Below the pieces are notes generated by a model, which was not told the DNA's origin, did not search any database, and saw only the letters and a program-made list of their open reading frames with translations. A program made the translations under genes and the position numbers. Below, piece after piece: positions 1 through 11,546 of a stretch of 64,000 bases of DNA. Position 1 is the first letter of the stretch, and the number at the start of each line of letters is the position of its first letter. The DNA comes from Phaenicophaeus curvirostris. Lineage: Eukaryota > Chordata > Aves > Cuculiformes > Cuculidae. The stretch lies in NCBI RefSeq assembly GCF_032191515.1, contig NC_091416.1, positions 7,264,001-7,328,000 of the forward strand, written 5' to 3'.

Positions 1-1020
1 AGCTGAGGCTGCGGCTGGAGCAGCAGGAGTTGTGCCTGGCAGGTTCTGAGAGAGGTGCTGGCTGCGAATGCTGCAAGAGAGAACGAGCATCGTTGCGAGC
101 AAAGAGGCAAAATCCACCGTGTCTTCACCCGAAGTGACAATTGCCTTTTGCAGTCAGGGAAACTGAGCATTTTGGGTTGGTTTTGTCAATTAATTAAACT
201 TCTGTTTCACCTTTTAAAGAAAAGGAAAAGAAGGAAAAAAGGCTTCTTAGGAGCTTTCAAAAGCATGGCAGCAAAATGTTTTGGCACTTCTGCAACAAAG
301 CCTTTCACTTCAGAGCTACCAGGATGAAACATCTCAGCGTTTTTCAAAGATTTTCTCCTCTTTAATTCTTTTTTAACCTGAAATTATTCATCTCATTAAC
401 ATAATCCTGAATTCACACTGCTCCGGTCCTCCTCAAACACCGTTTCCAGCAGATGCACAATCTGATCAAAAAACCTTTTGCAGTCGATTGACTTAACGCC
501 GTATTTTGCCCATATTCACACCTTATGCCTAACTCCTAATTGTCTGATCAGTAAATACAGCTATCAGCCTGTGGTGAGCAATGCAGCCCCAAAAGAAACC
601 CATCTTGGCTTCACAAGATGCCCAGGAGAGGTTTCAGGAGCCTCCAGGCAGCTTCCAGTCCCGGGAAAGATGGGACTGAGGTGGTAATGTTCATTCCTCT
701 ACGATGCTACAAATAGAAATATAGGTGTGTGGCACTTGATTTACTAAGATAAATTCGAGAGGTGTTCTGCTGGCTTTATATATAATAACATGAATGCAAT
801 GTGTGTTTACTTCTATCTGTCACTGATCTAAATTCATATAGATACGTTCCATCTTGGTTTGGGCACATCCTCATCACTATGTATGCATTCTTATAAACTG
901 TGCATCCCTCAGAATGTCTTTATGCCCCAGATGAATGACTACATCCACAGCTGGCTGTGTTCCTACAAATATCATATCCATATCCCTTTGCATTTGGATG
1001 AGCCTGTGGAAAGATTTGAG
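1..1020. other. unique non-coding stretch
   Basis: No recognisable gene or repeat. Open frames at 55-327 (90 codons) and 478-687 (69 codons) match no family I know, have no convincing splice context, and are as expected by chance. The stretch is AT-rich from 700 to 860. Confidence 0.5.
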
Positions 1021-1452
1021 TTTGGTTTGAGTTGGAAGGGACCTCAAAGATCATCTAATTCCACGCCCTGCCATGGGCCGGGATGCCTCCCACTACATCA
1101 GGCTGCTCAAGGCACATCCAGCCTGGCCTTGAACACCTCCAGGGATGGGGCGTCTACATCTTCCTTGGGAACATGGGCCAGTGCATAACCACTCTCATAG
1201 TGAAGAATTTCTTCCCAATGTCTAATCTAAATCTTCCCCTTTCCAATTCAAAGCCATTCCCCCTCATTCTGTCAATCCATGCTTTTGTAAAAAGTCCCTC
1301 CCCAGCTTTCTTGTAGCCCCTTCAGGTACCGGAAGCTGCTTTAATGTCTCCTTGGAACTTTCCCTTCTCCAGGTTGAACAATCCCAACTCTCTCAGCCTG
1401 TTGTCATACAGGACGTATTCCAGCCCTTGGATCATCTTTGTAGCCCTAGTGG
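1021..1452 (-). mobile_element. CR1 LINE fragment, 3' part, old copy
   Basis: This is a reverse-oriented CR1 tail. From left to right it shows the GTTGGAAGGGACCTCAAAG block, the CCTTGAACACCTCCAGGGAT block, and then the antisense of the ORF2 C-terminus (TTCTCCAGGTTGAACAATCC, corresponding to the FSLEK region) up to the TTGGATCATCTTTGTAGCC block. The terminal octamer repeat expected at the left end (3' end of the element) is eroded. The relatively high divergence from the window's other copies suggests an older insertion. Confidence 0.9.
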
Positions 1453-1718
1453 AAAGGCAGGTTTGTGCATGCACACACCCCGATCCAGGAACTTAATCAA
1501 GTGCTGCAGTCAGGGAGGGTCTGGGGATATTCCTTTACTTTTCATTTAGTCAAAGTCACTTTGCTGACAGTATAATTCCCTGGATTCCATCAGAAACGAG
1601 CTGAAGAAGCCTTCCCAGTGTGGGCAAAAGTCTTGTGGCGCAAAAGGGCTTATGCAAACTGGATGCCACTGGTATGGGCATGAGACATTTGGAGATGGCA
1701 TACAATGATGCCCTGGGG
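1453..1718. other. short unique spacer between two CR1 fragments
   Basis: Nothing recognisable was seen in this 266-base spacer. Confidence 0.4.
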
Positions 1719-2060
1719 AGATCTTATAGGAACCTTCAGGAATTTAAAGGGGGACTATAGGAAAGCTGGGGAGGGGCTCTTGCAGGGAGTGCAGGGACAG
1801 GATGAGGGGGAGTTGTTTTCAGCTGAAAGAGGGGAGAGTGAGATGAGATCTTAGGAAGAAACGTTTTGCTGTGAGGGTGGGGAGGCCCTGGCCCAGGTTG
1901 CCCAGAGCAGGGGTGGCTGCCCCATCCCTGGAGGGGTTCAAGGCCAGGTTGGATGGGGCTTGGAGCAATTGGATCTAGTGGGAGGTGTCCCTGCCCATAG
2001 CAGGGGGTGGGACTGGGCTTTGAGGTCCCTTCCAACCCAAACCATTCTGTGATTCTATGA
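1719..2060 (+). mobile_element. CR1 LINE fragment, 3' end, group A
   Basis: This is a forward copy truncated at its 5' end. It runs from the Lys-Ala-Gly-Glu-Gly part of the ORF2 tail through CCCCATCCCTGGAGGGGTTC to the terminal ATTCTGTGATTCTATGA at 2044-2060. The antisense strand has an open frame of 113 codons (1736-2077) that is only the mirror of the CR1 sequence and not a gene. Confidence 0.95.
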
Positions 2061-2331
2061 TACCTGCCTGGTGCCACAAGATCTTGCCAGTGGAGTAGGC
2101 AGATCAGCAGTGGAGGGGTTTCTAGGAGTGAGGGTTAGTGCGTACCACACTTCTTTCTTGACTATTGAGGTGTTAAATAGGGAAATGGGTCACCTTGCGT
2201 TATTTATGGGACTCAGCTGGGTCCTTTGGGATCACCCTGCCCTGGGTGCTGGCACCCAAGGCATTAGGGTAAAGAGGATGCGACAACTTCATGCCCGTTA
2301 TGAAATAAGCTCAAGGCATCTCATTAGCTGA

Positions 2332-2448
2332 AGGGCTGGATTCTCATTTACACTCCAACCTCTCCAGGCTGCGTGGTGAGGGCTGCAAATGCAGCTCCTG
2401 GAGCTTTTATGTTCAGAGCAGCTCAAGTGTAAATGAGAACCAGGCCCT
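2332..2448. mobile_element. foldback (MITE-like) element with 23-bp inverted arms
   Basis: The left arm is 2332-2354 and the right arm is 2426-2448. The innermost 14 bp (TTCTCATTTACACT and its complement) are a perfect inverted match. The outer arm bases match except for one one-base gap and one substitution or shift (AGGGCTGGA against AGGGCCTGG). Inside the loop are two nested inverted repeats: CTCCAGG (2362-2368) with CCTGGAG (2397-2403), and CTGCA/TGCAG around AA near 2383-2394. No coding capacity and no clear target-site duplication were seen. The arms resemble short palindromic elements common in reptile genomes, but that attribution is from memory. It could also be a structured regulatory RNA or DNA hairpin. 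Confidence 0.65.
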
Positions 2449-3783
2449 CCAGTGCCATTTCTTTTCTCCCAATGAGAAAAAGTCTCCTTGACTACAGGGA
2501 GTGAAGTGGGTCAAGATGGTTTGGGATTGACTTAAATCTCCTCAACGCCATGGTGGGTGATGTCTGTCCTTCACTTGAGAGTGGAAATGTTTAAGGTTGT
2601 TTCTGAGGCAAGGGTAGTTTGCAAACTAAGGCATCTGTGTAAGAGAGAAGATGCTTGCCCCATTATGTCAGTATTAGAGCAAAAGTGCTTTCCCAGCTTC
2701 TCTCTGAGCAGAGGTCTCCTCCTAGGATCAGATGAGCAGGTAATGGTCAAGGAGCTCTTCTGGACTTCATGTGCAGAGAAATGACATTGCAAGGACATGC
2801 CCAGCAGACAGTGGGTTTTGCTGCAATAATCTTCCTGAATTTTGTGCTCCATTGTTCTAAAAGAGGACACAGTGTTTTTGAGTGTAGCGAAATAAATCTG
2901 GATGCACTGGTAGCTGCATAGGCTGTGTCTCCTGTCGGTGGGGATGGCAAGGTTTCTAGGAATCACAGTGGTGAAAAGGACGTGGACCCATCTGTAGCAT
3001 AAATACCTGGGGATGGTATTAATTATTGCAAAAAAAAAGACAGGGAGGAAAGTGATTTGGCAGCGATACACACAAAGATGTTCATCTTCCATGGAGTGGG
3101 TAATGAGGCTGTACCAAATTAATATCTGGGGCTGGAATGCGTTCAGATGAGGTGATGGGGATTTGTTGATGCCTGGGAAATAGGATTTCAGAGATGGAGC
3201 TATCAAGACTCCCTGAGATTTTCAGAAACTCTCGGCAAGGTTACTCTGACCCTACTGACGACAGTAATGAGGACACCCCTTTCCACAGAGCACGCCTCTT
3301 CCCCTCCTGGAGATATCCCAGCAGCAGATGATGCCAGATGCCTGCTCTGGGGCTGGGGACACCAAAGCCGCCTGTCCCTGCCGTCACTGCTCCTGTCACT
3401 CCACAGTGATGGAGCAATGGGATGAGACATGTTTGCTGATTCATTGCCTCTCCTGGCGATGTCAAACAACCCTCTTAGGAGCTTTCCTTAGCACTTAATC
3501 AAAGAAGAGCTTGTCTCTGGCATCTTAAGGACTTCTCAGGTGAGACACATCCTTCCCTGAATAAAAAAGCTAACATACAGGTGGAGAACGACAAGATTTT
3601 TTTTGACACCGCAACTCTCAACACCTGACTGCAGCCTATTCCCATGACAGATGCATGAAGAGGTGATGCCTGCTTTGGTGCACAATCTAGTTAATGTCTT
3701 TCTTCCGCTTTCATTTTGCTGAAGCCTGACCAGCCTCTAGTCTCACACAATAATCCTTGCAAGGTGAGACAGGGTCCTCCTCA

Positions 3784-3845
3784 CTACAGGGACTGCATAG
3801 CGAGAAGCTAAGTGACTTGGCAGGGGTTGCAATGGATCTACTTCT
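3784..3845 (-). mobile_element. possible MIR-like SINE remnant
   Basis: The block GAGAAGCTAAGTGACTTGGC, followed by a GGGGTTGCA stretch, resembles the reverse complement of the conserved core and 3' region of MIR/CORE-SINEs (normally reading AAGTGACTTGCCCAAGGTCA). Only about 60 bases are alignable by eye and no tRNA-related head was seen. An unrelated match is possible. Confidence 0.35.
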
Positions 3846-4614
3846 GATTTCCCAATAGAAATCACACAATCGTTAACCTAAATCATCAAAGTAGAGCTCT
3901 GACCTCCATATTCTTCCTTTACACCAAGGAGAAGATGCTAGAGGAATCTAAAATTCCCTTTTGAGTCATATCTGCTGCTATTGTGGTGTTACAGCAGCTT
4001 GCAGAGCCCAGTGGAACTGGCACCTCATGTGCTGGATGTTACCCACAGCCAGTCCTTCAGTTATTAACATTGCCATTGTTATGGAATAAATCGTTCCTTA
4101 AGCTTCTCTCTATCATTGCAAATTGTCCATGAAACACTTGCAATCTCTGCAGAAAGACGCCTGGGCTGACAGGCTAAATTCGATCAGTAATCAAATCCAG
4201 ATCCCATATCCAGCTACCTGGGATGAGTTATTGGTACCAGAAGGTGTTGAAGGAAAAAGCAAGAGTCTCTGCAGGAGAAAAAAGAAACACATACAAAAGG
4301 CTTCTTCTATTTAGATCTGAACTAGAAAGGTATGGAACTTTCTCATTTACATTGTTCAGCCACTTGTATTCACTCTTTAATTTCTAGATATTTGAGGTCT
4401 GGGTCTCACACCTGATGTCTCGGCAACCAGACCTCGGGTCAAGGAGTTTCAGTGGTTACTAACACAAAATAGATAAGGAGCACGAAGAGCAGGGCAGGTA
4501 GAGCCAGCAAGGATGGAGCAGGAAGGCAACTCCTAAGGTTATTCTTAAAACAGGTCAAAAAAGGTTTTGGAGTCAGAATTTGTGCCAAAAAGTCACCTGT
4601 GCCTTGCAAAACAA

Positions 4615-5075
4615 ATCATAGAATCATACAATCATGGAAGAGCTTGTGTTGGGAGGGACCTCACACTCCATCGAGTTCCACCCCCCTGCCATGGGCAGGG
4701 ACACCTCCCACTGCATCAGGGGCTCCAAGCCCCATCCAACCTGGCCTTGAACCCCTCCAGGGATGGGGCAGCCACCCCTGCTCTGGGCAACCTGGGCCAG
4801 GGCCTCCCCGCCCTCACAGCAAAACATTTCTTCACAAGATCTCATCTCAATCTCCCCTCTTTCAGCTGAAAACCACCCCCTCCTCATCCCATATCTGCAC
4901 TCCCCAATCAAGAGCTGCTCCCCAGCTTCCCTGGAGCCCCTTTCAGCACTGGAAGCTGCTCTAAGGCCTCCCCAGAGCCTTCTCCAGGCTGAATGACCTT
5001 AACTCTCTCAGCCTATCCTCATATGGGAGGTGCTCCAGCCCTTGGATCATCTTTGTGGCCTACTCTGGACTCGTA
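4615..5075 (-). mobile_element. CR1 LINE fragment, group A
   Basis: This reverse copy starts with the complement of the terminal repeat (TCATAGAATCATACAATCAT at 4617-4636) and continues through the group A tail CCATGGGCAGGGACACCTCC. It ends in the antisense of the RGLEHL/ERVQ part of ORF2 near 5075. The frame is interrupted, and the short open frames in it are remnants or antisense. Confidence 0.95.
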
Positions 5076-7416
5076 TCCTGATGACGTTCTACACCTAGGT
5101 GACAGGATCTGTCCCATGGACCCCATTTTGCACACTGCTAAGGGTAATGACAACTGAAATTTTGCCCTTGGTAGACAAGAGCTCCACATTTCTTCACTGA
5201 TTTTTGTTTTCCTTGAGTTTTAAGCCATCTTGCTCATAGTTTCTAATAACAGGTTTGTTTTTTCCCAGCCCGTGAGCCCCTCTGCCCAGCAGAGCCCCAT
5301 TGCTTGAGGATAAAGAGCCCTGAGGACCAGAGCAGCACCAGCTCCTGCATTGCTCCATGTTGGGGTCGATACCGAGTCACTGTCTCCAGTAATTGGACTC
5401 CTTGTAGAGACAGGGGAAGCTGGGGCCTCAAAACAGCACTTGCACCTTCTTCTAGGATTTATTGGCTCAAAACCTACCTCTCTGGAGAAATCAAATGTTT
5501 TTACAGAGGCTGATGATGGGGAGAGGGCAGTGAATGTTGCACCCTTTCAACCTCCCTTTTAATTATTCAGCTGCACCAGAAAATGATGTTTTCTTCATTT
5601 ACAGGTGAAGATTCAAGGCTTTATTTTGCATGAGGGCTATTTTCTAGTGTATTTTGTTCCATTCCCCTAGTGCTTTTCTTGGCAGGGCAGGCAGTGATGC
5701 CTGGGCTCACAGCTCCCTCTTTGCTCCTCCAAAAGGCAGTCGGCTCTACAGAACGCAAATGGGAGGATGGATTTGATTTTATACCATTTTAATAAAGCGA
5801 CAGGGAAGGAGCTGGATGCCTCATGACATATAGCAAAATCCAAACAAGCTTGAAGCTGTCCCTCTGTCTTGCCCTCAATTTCACGTTTGTTTCTGTACAC
5901 AACTGAGTGCCAAAGCATCAGTGAAGGCTTAGAAAAGCCCTTTCACTGCAAAAAAAAAGAAGTGGCTCAAAAGTGGTGGAGAGAGATCAAGAATCCAGTT
6001 TCTTCTTGCTGGAGAACCAGAGGCACTCATGGATGGGTTTGATCCCTGCTCAGAGGAGGGATTTCCACCCTCCGAATCCATGCTGCCTCCCACTGCCTTC
6101 CCTACTCCAGCGCTTCCCCGAGGACTGTGTCTAAATGGGATTTAAACTCCCTCATCCTTATCACAGTCTGGTGACAGCTGACCGCAGCCTAAGGCTTATT
6201 CTTTCTCGCTCTTGAAAAAGCATGTATACATATATATATCTCATTTTTTCCAGCTGCTGTAGCATCGACTTTATCCTCTCCTGTTTGCACTTTCTCATTC
6301 TTCCAGGTTTTTTTGCATTGCTTGGCAAGAAAAATATGCACGCTTTAAATCACCGCAGCGGTGTTGCAACCTGGTTAGCAGGAATAAACCTCACAGGTAT
6401 CACCCCAGGGCTTTGCAGGGGGAGGACTTTGCAGACCCAGGGTCAGGGCACAGCAGCCCTGAAGCTGCATACAACTGCTTACAGAGGGCACATCTTCCTC
6501 GGTCTATGAGATTATATCTGAACAGTGGGATAAAGTCTATGAAAGGAAAACTCCTTACTTGCCCCATGCAGTACTTACCCAGCTGTAAAAGAAATCTCTC
6601 TCTTTATTTTTTTTTCTCTCTGCTGGTAATTAAAACCACCAGCTTCATGTTTCAAAGCCCAGCTCAGACTGTGACCTGCAAGCGTTGGGGTGGTGGGGGA
6701 TTTTGGCGTGTCTGACATCAGAGCAAGGTTCTGTATGCTCATCCTTGCACCCAGGATAAGCCCTGTAAGCTTCTCCCTTTCTCCAGCCTCTTCCCTTTGC
6801 AACACTCCCACCTACAATGGGTGGTAAAAGTGTTTATACCCCCTTGATGTGACGAAACTGGGGTGCAGGACCTAAATTAGAGTTCCTAGCATCCTTCAGT
6901 AATAGCTTTGGGTTTATTTTGGCGGTATAATTCCCAGAACAAACCTTCTCAGTCTCCAGAAGTGAAAAAGAAGCTTTTTTTTTTCTGTTTGTCAGAGCCA
7001 TCATTTGAGCAAGAAATGTGGAAATGGATATGGGTCTCTGTGAAGACCTGACTGGGGGCATCTCCTGCTGGGTGCCTCCTCCCTCACCTCCCCGTGCAGC
7101 AGCCCAGAGCATCTGAGCTTCCCAAACTGAGCAAACAGAGGCAATCTGCTCCCCAGGGGAAAAGCAATTGCAAGGATTTTGCTGTGTTTCAGGGTATATC
7201 TCCTCCAAAAGACCAGGTTTACCAGCTTTGGCTCTTGCCATTCCTGTCACAGCCATGAGCAGTGACCAGCTATTTCTCAGCAGCATAATCTCATGGCCAG
7301 AAGCTGGCTCACGGCTGGGCGCCCGAGTCCTTCCTTGGGCAGCGGCTGCATTTTCCCGTGAAAATCCCTTCCCTGCTCTGCCCCACAACATCCCCTCAGC
7401 ACTTTCTGTTTGCGTA
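5076..7416. other. unique non-coding DNA
   Basis: No gene or interspersed repeat was recognised. There is a small AT dinucleotide run near 6228-6240 and T-rich tracts near 6605 and 6975. Open frames up to 100 codons carry no known motif. Confidence 0.45.
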
Positions 7417-7925
7417 AATACAGATACAGGTACAGATGCTACGGTTAGGGATGATATGGATATGGATATGGATATGGATATGGATATGGATATGGATATG
7501 CCTGAGAAGGAGACATATGTGCATTCCATGGATATGGATGATATGGTTGCGCCTATAGATATAGGTACAGATTGTAGGGATATAGATACAGACTATATGG
7601 GTGTGGGTATGGGTATAGATTGTATGTGTATGGATGTAGCTACAGATGCAGATACAGATCTAGAAAATAAGGGTATGGATGATATGGATTCAGATGATAA
7701 GAATGTAGATACTGATACAGATATCGATATAGAAGAAATGGGTATGGATTTAGATATGGATATGAATGTAGCTATTGATAAAGATGTTATTGACATGAAT
7801 ATGAATGTGGATATGAATAGAGGTAGAGGTAGAAGTATGTATTGATATGGATATAGGTATAGTTTTAGATAAAAATAGATTAAAGATGAAGACCTCGAAC
7901 TAGGTATAGACATAGATTCAGACAC
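7417..7925 (+). repeat. GATATG hexanucleotide satellite, perfect core and long diverged flank
   Basis: Positions 7453-7500 are eight perfect GATATG units. The array continues to about 7925 as diverged six-base units (GATACA, GATATA, GATGTA, AATATG). Because the unit is two codons long and contains no stop in this phase, a frame from 7168 to 7845 stays open and would encode alternating Asp and Met/Ile/Thr. The complementary strand is also open (7593-7925, Ile-Ser-rich). I see no domain, splice context or conserved start that would make this a real gene. It is best read as an ageing microsatellite. Confidence 0.9.
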
Positions 7926-8104
7926 GATGAGAAAAGCAAGTTATCTGGGGGCATTAGCACAAAGTTTGGGCCACTCAGCCCCCACTCAGTGCTACATGGG
8001 GAGGAAAACTTCACCCACAATCCAAGAGGTAAAGAAGAGGGAAAAGAAGTTGAACTATTCCACTTGAAGCTCCTGCAAAAGCCCCTGCTGGGACAAAAAA
8101 GCAT

Positions 8105-8400
8105 TTGTTACATTAATCGGCGCTGGAGATAGCACCAAACAAATGAAAGTTATTAAAGGAAGGGAGATGGATGGAGCTCAAGACATCCGTTTGTTTTGCC
8201 AGCGCCAAATTCGTTTCCAGAAAAAGCCCTTATCAATTCCCAGGGAATAGTTTGCCCTGTCAGTGCCGAGCGGGTGTTAATGTTCTTTACGGCTCCGTTA
8301 GAGCTGGTGCAGTGACACCAATCTAAATAAGGGAGGAAGGAAGGCTTAATCAGCCTGTCACTGACCAGTTATTAACATTTTAGAACAAGGGCATTAAAGG
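8105..8400. other. candidate conserved non-coding element
   Basis: This is a repeat-free block with retained CpGs and several AT-rich core motifs (CATTAATC, GTTATTAAAG, TCTAAATAAG). It sits between simple repeat and unique DNA. The call rests on texture only; no comparison was possible. Confidence 0.2.
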
Positions 8401-10576
8401 AGAAAATTCTGAGAGGTCAATTTGTACTTCAGGAGAGAAGCCAAAAAGATAAGGAGGAAAAACTAGAGGAGAGAAGCGGCGTCTGCCAGCTCACGATGCT
8501 GACCAGGAGACAGGGGTGGATGTGCCTGATATCAGGGTCCTCAAAAACTGCCAAGGACCCGAGATGGGGATGGACCAGCATCGGACCCCACAGAAAGGTG
8601 TTTGCCCCCTGTGTGCATCTCCAGCTGGACTCAAGCTTTCCACCGTGTCCTTGGAACCCCTCTCCCCCACCCCTCCCTGCACTCACTTGCAGTCTCTGCA
8701 CCCCAGAAGTGGCTGCAATTCAGTGGGGGCTCCTGCAATTGCTCTGCAAAGCCCTGTGGGATGAAAGCTGTGTGCTTAGATATGGTTTATCCCTTCCAAC
8801 CCCCGATGATAATCCGGGATTAGTCCTTCTAGTATATGATTACGTTTTGCCCGCTCTCTTTGAAACGACACCGTTCTGGCCCTTTTCCCCACAGCTTGTC
8901 CCACCAACCCTTAGGAAAACTGTTTGCCAGGCTCTGATTAAACCCCGCTCGCAGCGAAGTCCCGCCAGGATCCCAAACGACTTGACATGTGTGTCTCTCT
9001 CAGTCTGCAATGAACCTTCTCTCAGCTCCTTGCTCAGCATCCTCCAGCCTGACATCACCCATCACCTCTAACGCCCCATAGGGACCACACAAGGACCAGG
9101 GGTAGAAGCGCCTGTATCCTTCTCATATAATAAATAAGTTTTGCCTGCAACAGTGGCTTTTGACAACTGCTCCCCCAGGCAGCTGGATCTTTAGAGAAAC
9201 CTCATCCGGGCTCCTTTCAGGAAGGAAGGGGAGGAAGGGATCAGCTGGGAAGCCAGCACTGCTGCTCCCCATTAGGTTTATTCGCTGTGTGTGTTGCTGG
9301 GCCATTAAGAGAGCTGTGTGATAGCTGTCTGGCTGTTTGCAGAAGCAGCGAAGCAGCAGGAGAGACAGCAGCCGTCCCTCAAATCATTTCTCCAGGGGGA
9401 AGAAAAAGAGAGAGAAATAAAAAATTAAAAAAAAATAAAATCCACAGTGGCAAAGGCAGGAGGGCCAGCATTTCCAGTGGTTTTCTTAAGAAAGGGATTT
9501 GTTTTGGTTTGTTTTCAAGCTCATTATTCACAGGGAGCCTGAGTCTCAGGTGTCTGGACTCTGGGAGGGCTTGGGATGCTCTTGAGGATGGCAGAGCCTC
9601 TGGTGGCTAATGCAGGTGCTGCTAAAATAAATACGGGAAGGGACTTTGCGCTGGTGTCCAGTGCTTTGAAATGTAGGATTTACACCAAGGACCTGCCTTC
9701 AGTTCTGCCATACAGGCAGATATCTGGCCCAGCACTGACTTTCACTGATGTGATTTGGTCCAAAGGATGTTCCCAAGGGGATGTTGGGGATAAGAAACAC
9801 ACGCTCTATTTTGGCCTCTGGGATAGCAGCGTGTCCTCCTCACCTGTCCCATTTTTCCACCTCCCAGATGGGTTGCACACAGCTAGACTCCCCCTCAAGT
9901 CCTGCCGTGAGGGTTTACTCCATGGCTAATGCCATTTCACCAGCAAATTTCCTTCCTTTCCCCCTCTCCCTTTATCCCAGGCGCCCAGAAAAGGAAGACA
10001 GAAAGCAGCAAGTCCCAGGGTTGGATCTACCTTTGCAGACCCGCTGCCAGCACCCAGATGTCGGACAATCCTCAGCCAGCATCCATTATCCTGCACAGAC
10101 ACCGTAGTTCTTTCCCAGCCCACACTAACTGACTCAGCAACACTAATAAATGGGAAAAGAAGCCCTTACAGCTCAGGGGGTGCAAAGGACGGCAGTTAAT
10201 TGTGATGGATTTTTCAGCAGCAAGGTGGCTGCAGCATCCAGTCCCTCCAGTTCAGGGCTTGGCGAAGCCTCGCAACCCCTGCCCAGGGTTTGGGGACCAA
10301 GCAAGGATGCGGAATCCGTAGCAAATCATTGAAGGAGGGGCAAAAGCAATGCTCCAGTCCTGGTCCTCGTTTCTCTGATGGCCCCTATTGCAAGATTTGA
10401 ATCAGTGAAAGATGGTTTTAATACCCAGTATGCCACAGAGATATTTGTTTAGCGACAGCTTGTGTTAGAGTCAACCAGCCCGAATCTACCCGATATAAAT
10501 AAACTGATGTTGAAAGTTGGCCTCGTATGGGATGGGAGTGGGGGAGATGGATGGATCTTATTAATGCCATTATGAC

Positions 10577-10599
10577 AATTATTATTATTATTATTTATT
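10577..10599 (+). repeat. ATT trinucleotide microsatellite
   Basis: About six ATT units form a short run followed by a slightly broken copy. Confidence 0.85.
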
Positions 10600-11302
10600 G
10601 GTCAAATGGAAGGAAAAGCAATTCTTTCTCCCAGTCCAAAGGCTCCAATTGTCAGGCCTGGCTCACAATGACAGAGCTCTGCAAAGCAGCACAATAACAG
10701 CAAATTATAAATCATCGCTTTTTGTTTGGGTTTGAACGCCACGAGGCAGGGACTTACACTCTGTCGCCTTCCCATAAACAGGGTGACACGCAGAAGGCAA
10801 ACAGACACCAACACTGACCCCAGACCTGGTGGGGCTGGAGTGGCGACGTGAGCCTGTGATGCCCCAATCACACCCCAGCACACGAGGGTCAGACAAGCTG
10901 GGGCTTCCCTGCTATGAGCCAATCCAGACAGCCTCGTAAAGTGTTGAATTTGGCTTCCCTTTTCTCATTAGAGCTGATTACACTAATTGACATGTTTGTT
11001 TGGGATTGGATGTATTTTGTTGTCCTTTCCTTTTTCAACTTCTTTATTTTTTGGAGTTAGAACAACACGGTAGGTGAAAAATGGATGTAAGAGTGGTGCT
11101 TCCTAGGGGACATCCCAGACCAACAGGGACTGTCCACCTCCTCCTGCAAAGCACTGTTGGGTGGAGCAGAGCTTTTGATACCAAAGGCACCACATCCTTG
11201 TGTCCTTTCGGCATGATTCTTCTTTTGCAAAGTGTCCTGAGGCTGTTTTAAAAGGATTAGCTCCCTCCTGGTGATTCAGCCGTGGCATTCCATAAGGTTT
11301 TA

Positions 11303-11546
11303 GGCTAAAAGGGGGGAAATATAGATGAGATCTTAGGACGAAATGCTTTCCTGGGAGGGTGGGGAGGCCCTGGCCCAGGTTGCCCAGAGCAGTGGTGGCT
11401 GCCCCATCCCTGGAGGGGTTCAAGGCCAGGTTGGATGGGGCTTGGAGCCCCTGATCCAGTGGGAGGTGTCCCTGCTCATTGTAAGGATTTGGAACCGAAT
11501 AGGCTTTGAGGTCCCTTCTGATCCAAACCATTCCATGATTCTACGA
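11303..11546 (+). mobile_element. CR1 LINE fragment, group A, 3' end
   Basis: This is a strongly 5'-truncated forward copy. It begins in the AAAGGGGG/GATGAGATCTTAGG region and ends with ATTCCATGATTCTACGA at 11530-11546. The sense strand gives the degraded ORF2 tail. A 142-codon open frame on the opposite strand (11103-11531) is antisense CR1 plus flank. Confidence 0.95.

Larger units (their letters stand above)
2061..4614. other. mostly unique non-coding DNA
   Basis: Apart from the foldback element at 2332-2448 and the possible SINE remnant at 3784-3845, this stretch shows no recognised gene. A 211-codon open frame on the minus strand (2571-3206) has no recognisable domain, signal peptide or family motif and overlaps other open frames. 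I treat it as chance. Confidence 0.45.
7926..11302. other. unique non-coding DNA with candidate conserved block
   Basis: No gene was recognised. 8105-8400 reads like constrained non-coding DNA (see separate entry). There is an A-rich tract at 9409-9443, and an ATT trinucleotide run at 10577-10599. Open frames at 8496-9071 (191 codons) and 9576-9929 (117 codons) have no recognisable family features. Confidence 0.4.

Noticed and set aside
2571..3206. 211-codon minus-strand frame as a possible exon or gene
   Set aside because: No recognisable domain, competing frames on the other strand, and no convincing splice or promoter signals.
7168..7845. 225-codon Met-Asp-rich frame as a possible acidic protein gene
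   Set aside because: It is explained by an in-phase hexanucleotide repeat. The opposite strand is equally open and no gene context is visible.
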